From assembly GCA_943323675.2 (NCBI GenBank), contig CALPIR020000033.1:1-15506 (forward strand): a DNA stretch of 15,506 nt, read 5' to 3'. The position numbers and the translations under genes were made by a program. Below the pieces are notes generated by a model that searched no databases, was not told where the DNA came from, and saw only the letters and a list, made by a program, of their open reading frames with translations. Shown in pieces: positions 1-8,252 of the stretch. The stretch comes from Chitinophaga pinensis. GTDB lineage: Bacteria > Bacteroidota > Bacteroidia > UKL13-3. Numbering within the stretch: the stretch's first letter is position 1; the number at the start of each line of letters is the position of its first letter.

Positions 1-258
1 AACATGAATAGTTTCTTTAGTAAAACCTATATGGTGAAACAAAGTAACATTAAAGATCAGGCGCAATTGCAACGTAAGTTTGGCTTAAACTACTATCAAG
101 CAAAAGATTACATGAATGCAGCAACTAGATACAGTACAGATGAATTGGAGCGTTGTATTAGAATTATTCACGAGTACGACTTAAAAAGCAAAGGTCTAAA
201 CAATGCATCTGCTTCTCATGATGAATTATTAAAGGAGGTTTTACTCCGGATTCTTTAA
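1..258 (+). CDS. holA: DNA polymerase III subunit delta, C-terminal fragment (5' end outside window)
   Basis: The frame is open from the first base and ends at TAA 256-258, so only the last 85 codons are present and the ATG at position 4 is probably internal. The visible part matches the C-terminal helical domain of HolA: a segment around KFGLNYYQAKDYMNAA, then an acidic helix with EYDLKSKG, then a final ELLKEVLLRIL helix. In the holoenzyme, delta is the clamp-loader subunit that opens the beta sliding clamp, and this C-terminal domain forms the collar that joins the other clamp-loader subunits. The AAA+ domains should lie upstream of the window. No terminator is obvious after the stop. Family assignment rests on recognised sequence pattern only. 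Confidence 0.85.
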   Translation, partial: NMNSFFSKTYMVKQSNIKDQAQLQRKFGLNYYQAKDYMNAATRYSTDELERCIRIIHEYDLKSKGLNNASASHDELLKEVLLRIL

Positions 259-310
259 ATACCTACTCTAAAAATCCAACAATTCTGTTTTACCGTCACG
301 AGGTATAAAT

Positions 311-335
311 TGTGTTTTGCAATGCGCAAAACATA
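311..335. promoter_or_regulatory. Operator-like inverted repeat upstream of the amino acid permease
   Basis: TGTGTTTTGC (311-320) and GCAAAACATA (326-335) form a 10-bp inverted repeat with one G-T pair around a 5-nt centre. No T-run follows, so it is not a typical terminator. The left arm contains TTTTG, which would be the -33 element of the candidate promoter described next. This suggests a binding site for a dimeric regulator, which is inference. Confidence 0.4.
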
Positions 336-345
336 GCTATATTAG
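315..345 (+). promoter_or_regulatory. Candidate Bacteroidota-type promoter of the permease
   Basis: TTTTG (315-319) is followed after 18 nt by TATATTAG (338-345), one base off the TAnnTTTG -7 consensus. Transcription would start near 352, giving a leader of about 20-25 nt before the ATG at 375. The imperfect -7 box keeps confidence low. Confidence 0.35.
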
Positions 346-374
346 CCACCTCTTAATAAGTAAATAATTACAGT

Positions 375-1958
375 ATGGGTTCATTTTCTCGAAAAAATAT
401 TGACCATTTAATGAAGGAGTCCGAAGGACACCAATTGAAACGTACTTTAGGTGCAGGTAACTTAATTGGTTTAGGCGTTGGGGCAATTATTGGTGCAGGA
501 TTATTTGTGCGAACAGCTGCAGCAGCTGCAGAGGCATCAGGTCCGGCAGTAACCTTATCTTTTATTGTTGCTGCAATTGGTTGTGCGTTTGCTGGCATTT
601 GTTATGCTGAGTTTGCTGCCATGATTCCGATTGCTGGAAGTGCTTACGCATACAGTTATGTAACTATGGGCGAATTGGTAGCGTGGATAATCGGTTGGGC
701 ATTAATGATGGAATATGCATTAGGTGCTGCCACTGTTAGTATTGCTTGGAGTGAATATTTAAACAACCTGCTTGGAGGGGCAATTCCATACGAATGGTGT
801 CACAGTCCTTTCGAGAGTTTACATCAAGTAGCTTCTAATAATGTTGCTCAAATTATAGCTTATAAACCAGAGTTGGCATCCATGATTAAAAATGGCGCAT
901 TAATTTTAAGTGATGAGCAGTTTGCTATGTTACCTCAAAATTTAGTTGGATTGGTATCGATAACTAATGGATATGTAAACCTACCTGCTTTAGCTATTCT
1001 TTTTTTAATTACTTTGGTATTAATAAAAGGTACTCAGGAAAGTGCCATGTTTAACGCCATTATCGTATTTATTAAGGTAGCTATAGTATTGTTGTTTATT
1101 GCAATAGGTTGGCAATTCATTAAGCCTGAAAATCATATGCCATACCTTATACCTGAGGGCACACCTGGCCACGAAGGTTTCTTTAAATGGGGTTGGGGTG
1201 GCGTAGTTGGTGGTGCTGCTATTGTGTTTTTTGCCTTTATTGGTTTTGATGCAGTTAGTACAGCAGCTCAAGAAGCCAAAAATCCTAAACGTGATATGCC
1301 AATTGGAATATTAGGTTCATTGGTAATTTGTACCATTTTATATATTTTATTTGGCCACGTGTTAACGGGTGTTACCAATTGGCAAGAGTTTAAAACAAGT
1401 GGTAAAGAGGCTTCTGTTGCTTATACGATTAAAAATTACATGGTTGGTTACGAGTGGCTAGGTACCAGTGTAACTGTGGCTATTTTAGCTGGTTTTAGTT
1501 CGGTTATATTGGTAATGTTGATGGGTCAAAGTCGTGTATTTTTTAGCATGAGCAATGATGGGTTAATGCCAAAGGCATTTAGTGAGTTGCATCCAAAATT
1601 TAAAACGCCTTATAAAGCTAATATCATCTTATTTGTTTTTGTTGGACTTTTTGCCGCTTTTGTGCCTGGTAGTGTAGCAGGAGATTTAACCAGTTTCGGT
1701 ACTCTATTTGCATTTGTGCTGGTAAGTGCGGGTGTTTGGATAATGCGTGTCAAATCACCTGAAATTGAACGTCCGTTTAAAACACCATTAGTTCCTCTAA
1801 TTCCTATTTTAGGTATTTTGGTTTGCGCTGGAATGATAGTGGCATTGGATTTCCAAACGCTGAAGGTTGCTGTAATTTGGATGATTTTTGGTTTGTTGGT
1901 TTACTTTGGATATGGTAAAAGACACAGTAAATTACACAAGGATAACCAAGCTAAATAA
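375..1958 (+). CDS. Amino acid permease, APC superfamily (cationic amino acid transporter type)
   Basis: This 527-residue polytopic inner-membrane protein has the APC-fold signature. TM1 carries the unwound glycine motif GVGAIIGAGLF (about residues 34-44), which binds the substrate amino and carboxyl groups. A later helix contains FFAFIGFDAVSTAAQEAKNP, the classic CAT/YfnA-type motif before a cytoplasmic loop. About 12 or more hydrophobic segments are visible, and the C-terminus ends in a short basic tail. It probably takes up amino acids by proton- or sodium-coupled symport; the substrate cannot be read from sequence. A long polar insertion of about 60 residues (about 135-195) sits between two early transmembrane segments. 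The ATG at 375 is preferred because TM1 follows about 28 residues later. The gene is monocistronic, with its own promoter candidate and terminator. Confidence 0.88.
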   Translation: MGSFSRKNIDHLMKESEGHQLKRTLGAGNLIGLGVGAIIGAGLFVRTAAAAAEASGPAVTLSFIVAAIGCAFAGICYAEFAAMIPIAGSAYAYSYVTMGELVAWIIGWALMMEYALGAATVSIAWSEYLNNLLGGAIPYEWCHSPFESLHQVASNNVAQIIAYKPELASMIKNGALILSDEQFAMLPQNLVGLVSITNGYVNLPALAILFLITLVLIKGTQESAMFNAIIVFIKVAIVLLFIAIGWQFIKPENHMPYLIPEGTPGHEGFFKWGWGGVVGGAAIVFFAFIGFDAVSTAAQEAKNPKRDMPIGILGSLVICTILYILFGHVLTGVTNWQEFKTSGKEASVAYTIKNYMVGYEWLGTSVTVAILAGFSSVILVMLMGQSRVFFSMSNDGLMPKAFSELHPKFKTPYKANIILFVFVGLFAAFVPGSVAGDLTSFGTLFAFVLVSAGVWIMRVKSPEIERPFKTPLVPLIPILGILVCAGMIVALDFQTLKVAVIWMIFGLLVYFGYGKRHSKLHKDNQAK

Positions 1959-1976
1959 GTTTTGTTATAATGATAT

Positions 1977-2012
1977 AAAAAAAGCCATCGGGTATTCCTC
2001 GATGGCTTTTTT
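1977..2012. terminator. Bidirectional rho-independent terminator
   Basis: A 13-bp perfect stem (1978-1990 with 2000-2012), extended by a G-T and a G-C pair, encloses a 5-nt loop. The stem is flanked by an A-run on the left and a T-run on the right, so it can terminate both the permease transcript (plus) and the opposing secreted-protein transcript (minus). Confidence 0.9.
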
Positions 2013-2032
2013 ATTAAATTAAATTTTAATAT

Positions 2033-2539
2033 TTATTGAGGAGTTAATTTCATTGTAAACATAAAAACATCATCAGAATTTGCGCCAACCTGATGTCCTG
2101 TTAAAGAAAATGAAAGTTCATTATAGAAAGATGACTGAGCGATTTTTAGCTTACGTATATTAATATCGATGGGCATAATAATTCCATTAAACACACATTC
2201 TGCATTTATTATAGACTCTTCTTTAGGTAAACTTTGAGCTTGCAGTTTCTCGTTGGATTGTTTGTGTAAAAATGTTATTGACCATTCCTTTTTATTAACG
2301 GTGGCCAGGTATTGTTCTGCCTCAATTGTTGGTGTAAATTCTTGTATGTTAAACTCCCATTTTATGTTGTTATTCATGTCAAAATTTTGGTGTATGTCAT
2401 GAATAGATAGTACACAACCATTTTGGTTTTTATTATCGGGATGTAGTTTTAAATCGGCTTTGTAAACTACGGTTTGTGCTATTAGTGATATTCCAAATAT
2501 AAATTGCAGGGCTAATAATAGAGTTAATTTGTTTGCCAT
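2033..2539 (-). CDS. Small secreted protein of unknown function
   Basis: The 168-residue product starts with a clear Sec signal peptide: basic N-terminus, hydrophobic core LTLLLALQFIFGISLIA, and likely cleavage after A21 before a Gln. No lipobox cysteine is present, so it should be periplasmic or released rather than lipid-anchored. The mature part is predicted to be mostly beta strands and has two cysteines (C42, C115) that could form a disulfide. I do not recognise the family. The alternating polar/hydrophobic pattern in the second half weakly recalls YceI-like beta-barrel proteins, but that is only a suggestion. It begins 10 nt after the stop of the upstream FAD oxidoreductase gene, so the two are almost certainly co-transcribed. 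Confidence 0.7.
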   Translation of the reverse strand: MANKLTLLLALQFIFGISLIAQTVVYKADLKLHPDNKNQNGCVLSIHDIHQNFDMNNNIKWEFNIQEFTPTIEAEQYLATVNKKEWSITFLHKQSNEKLQAQSLPKEESIINAECVFNGIIMPIDINIRKLKIAQSSFYNELSFSLTGHQVGANSDDVFMFTMKLTPQ

Positions 2540-2549
2540 AATCAGGTTG

Positions 2550-3677
2550 TTATTTTGTCATTAAGTTTGCTAAAGTATCAGCTATTTTACTTGAAAGAGC
2601 CACACCCATTCCGTTTAATCTAGCACCTACTACCACGTGTTGATTAACACGTTTTACAAGTGGCGTTTTTTGTTCGTTAAAGGCCATAATACCGCTCCAT
2701 TGTTGCTCTATGGTATATGGCGTATTGGGTAATATCATCTCGTCTAAAAAATAGTTTAATTGATTTTGTATGCGTTGATTTATTTCAAGTTCCGTTGTTG
2801 TTTCGGTTTCAAAATCAATATTCCTTCCCCCACCAAAAATCACCCTTTTCCCATAGTTTCTAAAATAGTAATAACCTTCATTAAAATGAAAAGTACCCGT
2901 AAACTTTAAGTCGTCAATAGGTGCTGTGCACAAAACCTGACCACGTCCTGGGGTTATTTCTTCATCGGGTAAAAAATGTTTGGTAAATGCATTGGTACAA
3001 ATAGCCACTTGTTCAGCATGAAAAGTAATTTGCTGACCATTGTTTTCGCAGTATACTTTAGCCCCGGTAGGGGTATCTTCTATGTGTTTTACATCAGTAC
3101 CTGTTATTACTCTTACTTGCAAAATTCCTGCATAGTTCAACAGGGTATTCATCATTTTTCCTGTATCAATTTGCCCTTCAAATGGGTTAAAAACCATATC
3201 GCTTACAATATCAGCATTAAACCCAAATTGATTAATAAATTGGGGTACAATGTAAAATACTTGTTTTTTAAATAGCGGTATTAGTAGCTCGTTAAGTTTG
3301 GTAACTTTATCGCCCTCTGCTCCGTTTTCATTCATCAATAATTCGAAACCACCGTGGTTTATATATTCGATGTGCTCATCTCCCAATCGCTTTCTTAAGA
3401 GGTACAAGCCTATCCATCTGTCTTCGATTAGTTGCAAAAATTTCTCTTCACCTAGTCGTTCATAGTCGGCCCAATTTTCGGTATAAGAACCAATGCATGC
3501 AAATCCAGCATTTTTTGTACTTGCACCTGTAGGTAATATTCCTTTTTCAATAACAAGTACAGATGCTTTTGGATTTTTTTCTTTTATTGCACAAGCTGTA
3601 CTTAAACCGGTAATACCAGCACCCACAACAATGTATTGGTAGTTTACAAGTGAATTTGATTCCCAGAAACTTAGCAT
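2550..3677 (-). CDS. FAD-dependent oxidoreductase, DAO (glycine/D-amino acid oxidase) family
   Basis: This 375-residue protein opens with a Rossmann dinucleotide-binding motif (VVGAGITGLSTA, G19/G21/G24), followed by an acidic strand end (VIEKG) that contacts the FAD ribose. It then has ASTKNAGFACIG, the DAO-family FAD loop. Further matches are the GQIDTGKMM stretch, the PGRGQVL strand, and a C-terminal GARLNGMGVALS segment that closes over the flavin. Members oxidise the C-N bond of amino acids or related secondary amines; the actual substrate is unknown. No signal peptide is seen, so it is cytoplasmic. It is the first gene of a two-gene minus-strand unit with the secreted protein at 2033-2539. 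No close promoter match was found upstream, only a weak TATATTGG. Confidence 0.85.
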   Translation of the reverse strand: MLSFWESNSLVNYQYIVVGAGITGLSTACAIKEKNPKASVLVIEKGILPTGASTKNAGFACIGSYTENWADYERLGEEKFLQLIEDRWIGLYLLRKRLGDEHIEYINHGGFELLMNENGAEGDKVTKLNELLIPLFKKQVFYIVPQFINQFGFNADIVSDMVFNPFEGQIDTGKMMNTLLNYAGILQVRVITGTDVKHIEDTPTGAKVYCENNGQQITFHAEQVAICTNAFTKHFLPDEEITPGRGQVLCTAPIDDLKFTGTFHFNEGYYYFRNYGKRVIFGGGRNIDFETETTTELEINQRIQNQLNYFLDEMILPNTPYTIEQQWSGIMAFNEQKTPLVKRVNQHVVVGARLNGMGVALSSKIADTLANLMTK

Positions 3678-3734
3678 AAGTTTAGCCTTTTAATACACCA
3701 ATATATGTATTGTTTTGAAATAAAAAAACAGCAT

Positions 3735-3771
3735 AAAAAATGCCGCCTTACAAAAATGTAAAGCGGCATAT
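3735..3771 (-). terminator. Rho-independent terminator of ettA
   Basis: A 13-bp stem (3740-3752 with 3757-3769) has a single position that forms a U-G pair only in the minus-strand RNA. It encloses a 4-nt loop and is followed on the minus strand by a run of six T. It lies 23 nt beyond the ettA stop. Confidence 0.88.
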
Positions 3772-3793
3772 TTTTAAAGTCTATATTTATATA

Positions 3794-5476
3794 TTATATT
3801 ATTTTTTTATATCTAACTCGTGTTGGTTGAACATTTCCCATACGTTGGCGCTTGTTTTCTTCATAGTCGCTGTATGCACCTTCATAAAACACAACTTGCG
3901 AATTGCCTTCAAAGGCTAAGATGTGTGTGGCTATTCTATCAATAAACCACCTATCATGGGATATCACTACTACACATCCTGCATAATTTTCAATAGCCTC
4001 CTCTAAAGCGCGTAAAGTATTAACATCAATATCATTTGTTGGTTCATCCAATAACAAAACGTTACCACCCTCTTTTAATGTCATGGCCAAATGCACACGG
4101 TTTCGTTCTCCACCACTTAGCACACCAACTTTTTTACTTTGATCGTTACCTCCAAAATTAAATTTGCTGATGTATGCTCTGGCGTTTACTTGCTTGCCAC
4201 CAACAATCATAGTTTCTGTTCCACCACTAATTACTTCAAACACACTTTTTTCAGGTAATAAATCTTTATGGCTCTGATCTACGTATGCAACTTGCACTGT
4301 ATCGCCTACTTTAAAATCACCACTAGTAGGTTCTTCAAGTCCCATCATCATTTTAAATAATGTAGTTTTACCTGCACCATTTGGACCAATCACACCAACT
4401 ATACCGCCACGAGGTAAATTAAAGTTTAAGTTTTCGTAAAGTAATTTATCGCCATAAGCTTTACTAACGTTTTTGGCTTCAATTACCATATCACCCAAAC
4501 GGGGTCCGGCAGGTATAAATAATTCCAGTTGCTGTTCTTTTTCTTTCGTTTCCTCGTTTAATAATTTATCGTAAGCTCCTAACCTGGCTTTTTGTTTGGC
4601 TTGTCTTCCTTTGGCTCCTTGGCGTACCCAATCTAATTCACGCTCTAATGCTTTTGCACGTTTACTATCTGCTTTTTCTTCTGCTTTTAATCGGTTTGCT
4701 TTTTGTTCTAACCAGCTGCTGTAATTTCCTTTCCATGGAATACCTTCTCCACGGTCAAGTTCTAGAATCCATCCTGCAACATTATCTAAAAAGTAGCGAT
4801 CATGCGTTACGGCAATTACAGTACCTGGGAAGTTCTTCAAGAATTGCTCTAACCAATCAACCGATTCTGCATCCAAGTGGTTGGTAGGCTCATCTAACAA
4901 TAAAATATCTGGATTACTTAATATTAAACGGCATAATGCAACACGTCTGCGTTCTCCACCACTTAAAATATTAACTGGAGTTTCAGGGTCTGGGCAACGT
5001 AAAGCATCCATCGCTTTTTCTAAAGTGGTGTCTATTTCCCAAGCATTGGCTGCATCAATCTTATCTTGCAATTCAGCCGAACGGTTCATTAACTTTTCCA
5101 TTTTATCACCGTCTTCGTAATTCTCCGGTTCACCCATAGACTCATTCACCGCGTTGTACTCGTCAAGCAAAGCCATTGTTTCGGCTACACCTTCTTTAAC
5201 AACTTCAATAACTGTTTTAGTTTCATCAAGATTAGGCTCTTGTTCTAAGAAACCTATTTTATAATTTTTACTGTCAAATACTACCTCACCTTGAAAATTC
5301 TTATCAATTCCAGCAATGATTTTTAAAAGGCTTGATTTACCTGAACCGTTTAAACCTAAAACGCCAATTTTGGCACCATAAAAAAATGATAGGTAAATGT
5401 TTTTTAATACTTGTTTTTGAGGAGGGAAAGTTTTGCTAACCCCAGCCATCGAAAATATAATTTTGTTGTCTGTCAT
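3794..5476 (-). CDS. ettA: Energy-dependent translational throttle protein EttA (ABC-F ATPase)
   Basis: The 560-residue protein has two ABC ATPase cassettes on one chain and no membrane segments, typical of ABC-F ribosome factors. Cassette 1 shows Walker A GLNGSGKS (41-48), signature LSGGERRR (171-178) and Walker B ILLLDEPTNHLD (191-202). Cassette 2 shows GPNGAGKT (364-371), LSGGERNR (453-460) and LLLDEPTNDID (474-484). An acidic arm insertion (about 95-140) lies inside cassette 1, and a charged P-site tRNA-interaction linker (about 242-325) joins the two. Length and motifs match EttA (about 555 aa in E. coli). EttA binds the ribosomal E site and tunes the first peptide bond to the ADP/ATP ratio. 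The gene is monocistronic, with its own terminator, and divergent from the DUF1003 gene. Confidence 0.93.
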   Translation of the reverse strand: MTDNKIIFSMAGVSKTFPPQKQVLKNIYLSFFYGAKIGVLGLNGSGKSSLLKIIAGIDKNFQGEVVFDSKNYKIGFLEQEPNLDETKTVIEVVKEGVAETMALLDEYNAVNESMGEPENYEDGDKMEKLMNRSAELQDKIDAANAWEIDTTLEKAMDALRCPDPETPVNILSGGERRRVALCRLILSNPDILLLDEPTNHLDAESVDWLEQFLKNFPGTVIAVTHDRYFLDNVAGWILELDRGEGIPWKGNYSSWLEQKANRLKAEEKADSKRAKALERELDWVRQGAKGRQAKQKARLGAYDKLLNEETKEKEQQLELFIPAGPRLGDMVIEAKNVSKAYGDKLLYENLNFNLPRGGIVGVIGPNGAGKTTLFKMMMGLEEPTSGDFKVGDTVQVAYVDQSHKDLLPEKSVFEVISGGTETMIVGGKQVNARAYISKFNFGGNDQSKKVGVLSGGERNRVHLAMTLKEGGNVLLLDEPTNDIDVNTLRALEEAIENYAGCVVVISHDRWFIDRIATHILAFEGNSQVVFYEGAYSDYEENKRQRMGNVQPTRVRYKKII

Positions 5477-5561
5477 AATCTTAATAAGTGGGCGAATTTA
5501 AAACTAATGATGTATTTACTTGAAATAAAGTTTATTTTAGACTGATAATTTTTAAACAGCA

Positions 5562-6152
5562 ATGAATACGCATCACGAATATGTTTGTCAAATAAGTGGT
5601 CGGTCGGGTAATGCACAAAACATGTTACCCGCCAAGGCTATTAGCCCTCAGGTGGTAAGAATTATAAAAAAGCAGGGTCATAAATGGGATAGAAAGGGAT
5701 TTGTTGATGCAGAGGCTATCAATCACTTACTACAATTGGAGCCACCTCAAGAGTCAGATTATTTGGTTGAGTTATCGGCCGATGAATTGGAGGATAACTA
5801 CCAAAGTAGTTTAACTTTTGGTGAACGCATTGCCGATAAAATTGCCGAGTTTGGCGGAAGTTGGACTTTTATTATTTCCTTTTTCGCCTTTATTTTGGCT
5901 TGGGTTGTGTTAAATACAATTGCCTATACTACTGCAAGGTTTGATAACTATCCGTTTATTTTGTTAAATTTAATATTGAGCTGTATTGCAGCTGTGCAAG
6001 CTCCAATTATTATGATGAGTCAGAATAGACAAGAAGCCAAAGACAGATTAAGGGCTAAAAATGATTATAACATTAATTTAAAAGCCGAGCAGGAGATACG
6101 CGAATTACATACTAAAATTAATGAGTTATTGAGGATGTTTAGAAAGAAATGA
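5562..6152 (+). CDS. DUF1003 family membrane protein
   Basis: This 196-residue protein has a soluble N-terminal region, two transmembrane helices (about 101-121 and 131-152) and a charged C-terminal helix likely to form a coiled coil. The TM block reads ERIADKIAEFGGSWTFI, then NYPFILLNLILS, then APIIMMSQNRQEAKDRLRA, the hallmark pattern of DUF1003. Its molecular role is not established. The N-terminus with CQISG and AKAISPQVVRII is also seen in DUF1003 members, so the start looks right. The ATG at 5562 has no Shine-Dalgarno and an A/T-rich leader. The gene is divergent from ettA with only 85 nt between them. Confidence 0.85.
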   Translation: MNTHHEYVCQISGRSGNAQNMLPAKAISPQVVRIIKKQGHKWDRKGFVDAEAINHLLQLEPPQESDYLVELSADELEDNYQSSLTFGERIADKIAEFGGSWTFIISFFAFILAWVVLNTIAYTTARFDNYPFILLNLILSCIAAVQAPIIMMSQNRQEAKDRLRAKNDYNINLKAEQEIRELHTKINELLRMFRKK

Positions 6153-6181
6153 AAAAAAAGAGGTCTTGTAAGACCTCTTTT
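6152..6181. terminator. Bidirectional rho-independent terminator
   Basis: An 11-bp perfect stem (6156-6166 with 6171-6181) encloses a 4-nt TGTA loop, with a run of eight A on the left and T's on the right. The A-run overlaps the last base of the DUF1003 stop codon. It can serve both the DUF1003 gene and the convergent stress-protein gene. Confidence 0.88.
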
Positions 6182-6197
6182 AAATTTGGTTTAAAAA

Positions 6198-7076
6198 CTA
6201 ATACCCCCAACCAGTTGTTACTCCTATTTTATTTGGGTTAATACACATTACTGGAATACTTTGTGATGTGTTTACAATTTGTTGGGCATATATGCCAAAT
6301 ACCAACTCTTTAAAGTCTTTATCTTCGGTTTGGGTCATAATCATCAATAAATCTGCTCCAATACTTTCTGCATACTTAAGTGTTTCATCAGCAAAGTTTC
6401 CTTCTAAATCTTCTTTGATAAATTTTGTATAGTTTACCCCATTTTCTTTAAGCATATTTTCTATTTGGTGCAACGATCCTTCTATTTTAGCATCTAATAA
6501 TTGGTCATTATACTTAAAGCTAAATAAACGAATTGTTGAGCCATAAGATTTGCCGAAGTGGATAGCCCATTTAACTTTTTGGCGCGATTCAATGGCTAAA
6601 TCAACAGGGAATACAATATTCTTATAAATATTTGAAGTTTGGGCTGATTTGACCACAATTACTGGCACATTGCTATGCATAATTGTACGTGAAGAATTAC
6701 TACCAATTAGTTGGCCTATTCCAGATGCTCCATGCGATCCCATAATCACACTATCGCATTTTAGTTCTTCTACCACATCAGTAATTAACTTGTAAATTTT
6801 ACCAGAACGAACATTAATACTACAATCAATGCCATGCTGTGTTTTAATATCGATTGACAATTTTTCCATACGAGCGGTTGCGGCTTCTTTTATCAATTGC
6901 TCTTGTTTTTCGTTTTTGCCCAGTAATATGCTAAGCATACCGTCCTCAACTACATATAACAGCGCTAAGTTATTGTTAAACTGTTTAGCAACATGAATCG
7001 CATGGTCTAACGCATACATAGCTACATCGCTAAAATCTAATGGTACTAGAATAGTATTCTTCTGAGTTGTTTGCAT
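6198..7076 (-). CDS. Tandem universal stress protein (two UspA domains)
   Basis: This 292-residue cytoplasmic protein is built from two UspA folds (about 7-143 and 151-283). Domain 1 starts ILVPLDFSDVA and ends with the nucleotide-binding signature GSHGASGIGQLIGSNSS (113-129), then VPVIVV. The stretch between the second and third signature glycines is 8 residues rather than the usual 9. Domain 2 starts IVFPVDL and ends MTQTEDKDF ... IPVMCI; it lacks the glycine signature and so probably does not bind ATP. This active/degenerate pairing is common in Bacteroidota Usp proteins, which are linked to stress and starvation survival. The gene is monocistronic, convergent with the DUF1003 gene and divergent from the interrupted phosphorylase gene. 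Confidence 0.88.
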   Translation of the reverse strand: MQTTQKNTILVPLDFSDVAMYALDHAIHVAKQFNNNLALLYVVEDGMLSILLGKNEKQEQLIKEAATARMEKLSIDIKTQHGIDCSINVRSGKIYKLITDVVEELKCDSVIMGSHGASGIGQLIGSNSSRTIMHSNVPVIVVKSAQTSNIYKNIVFPVDLAIESRQKVKWAIHFGKSYGSTIRLFSFKYNDQLLDAKIEGSLHQIENMLKENGVNYTKFIKEDLEGNFADETLKYAESIGADLLMIMTQTEDKDFKELVFGIYAQQIVNTSQSIPVMCINPNKIGVTTGWGY

Positions 7077-7101
7077 AATGTTTAAAGTGTAAATTGCCCT
7101 A

Positions 7102-7109
7102 CAAATGTA
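7102..7109 (-). promoter_or_regulatory. Candidate -7 element for the universal stress protein gene
   Basis: The minus strand reads TACATTTG here, an exact match to TAnnTTTG, 25 nt before the ATG. No TTTG is found at the expected distance upstream, so only the -7 half is supported. Confidence 0.4.
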
Positions 7110-7166
7110 GACCCGTATTTAATTTGAGATTATGATATTGGTCAAAACATTAAATGATATTTATAC

Positions 7167-8030
7167 ATGAGCACAATAATCCCCGAAAGCGAATTAGTAT
7201 TAAATAATGATGGTAGTATATACCATTTACACCTTCTGCCAGAAGAGTTAGCTGAAACCATAATTTTAGTTGGCGATCAAAATAGGGTTGCTGAAGTGTC
7301 TAAACACTTTGATTAAATTGAAATAAAAAAGAGTAAGCGTGAATTTATAACACACACGGGTTACATAGGAAGTAAGCGAATTTCTGTTGTTTCAACAGGT
7401 ATAGGAACAGATAATATTGATATCGTGTTGAACGAATTGGATGCATTAGCTAACATCAATTTAAAAACACGTGAGGTTAATGCTGTGCCAACTTCATTAA
7501 AACTTATTCGCATTGGTACAAGCGGTTCTTTGCAAGATGAATTGAAAGTAAACGATATCCTTATCTCTTCATACGGACTTGGACTTGATAGTTTAATGCA
7601 ATTTTATGAGTATGAAGAAAATGATGAGATTTCAAACATGCTTAATACCATTGATGAGCAATTAGAGCTATTGTTTGTTAATCCATATTTATTTAAGGCT
7701 CCGGGTGATTTGTTTTCAAAGTTTGGCAAGTATTTTAATTCAGGCATTACTGCAACTTGCTGCGGCTTTTATGCTCCACAAGGTCGTATGCTAAGGGCAG
7801 AGGCTAAATACGAAGATTTGATTAAACGTTTATCAAATATTGAAGTTAACGGATTACGTGTTACAAATTTCGAAATGGAAACCGCTGCCATATATGGTTT
7901 GGCTACATTGCTAGGCCATCAAGCTGTTTCGGTTAATGCTATTTTAGCCAATAGGATCAATCATACCTTTAGCCATGATCCAGATTTAGTAATAGAAAAT
8001 ACAATTAAAAAGGTTTTAGAAATCATATAA
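7167..8030 (+). pseudogene. Uridine phosphorylase-family nucleoside phosphorylase interrupted by an in-frame stop
   Basis: Reading from ATG 7167 gives 49 residues, then TAA at 7314-7316, then an uninterrupted same-frame continuation to TAA 8028-8030 (288 codons overall, about the normal family length). Family features lie on both sides of the stop. Before it is the GDQNRV loop (residues 36-41; phosphate-binding GDPxRV in relatives). After it are STGIGTDNIDIVLNEL, RIGTSGSLQ (about 115-123), NFEMETAAIYGL (about 234-245, with the nucleoside-binding E-M-E) and ILANR. Such enzymes cleave nucleosides with phosphate to free base and pentose-1-phosphate. No frameshift is needed, only one substituted codon between D49 and I51. 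The GTG at 7425 or later codons could restart translation, but that product would lack the N-terminal phosphate loop. It may be a genuine recent nonsense mutation or a sequencing error. Confidence 0.8.
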
Positions 8031-8252
8031 CCATCCGCTTTAATCTATTATAAGGTCCAGTAATTTGCCAAGCAACTTATTACAAGTTGGGAGCTAATAT
8101 TGTGGTTTTGATTTTTACCACATGATTTTAATCAATTATTCATTGAGGTGATGTGAAATTAGCCACTGAATTACAGCATATTAAATTTATATTTTTTCCT
8201 CTTATCGGAATCGTTATTTTTGCTCCCACTTCGCAATTGAACAACTTTAAAT
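8031..8252. other. Intergenic region upstream of pckA with two small inverted repeats
   Basis: CAACTT (8073-8078) pairs with AAGTTG (8084-8089), and TGTGGT (8101-8106) pairs with ACCACA (8117-8122). Both stems are only 6 bp and neither is followed by a clean T-run, so a terminator for the phosphorylase gene is possible but not convincing. No open frame of coding character is seen. Confidence 0.35.
8215..8222 (+). promoter_or_regulatory. Candidate -7 element of the pckA promoter
   Basis: TATTTTTG exactly fits TAnnTTTG, 30 nt before the pckA ATG. The expected -33 position holds a T-run without the G, so the promoter is only partly supported. Confidence 0.4.

Noticed and set aside
231..238. AAAGGAGG, a near-perfect Shine-Dalgarno sequence
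   Set aside because: It lies inside the last codons of holA and no start codon follows at a usable distance; it encodes the protein's own KEV region.
7425..8030. Treating the 3' part of the phosphorylase as a complete 201-residue gene starting at GTG
   Set aside because: The same frame upstream encodes the missing N-terminal family motifs, so this is the distal part of an interrupted gene.
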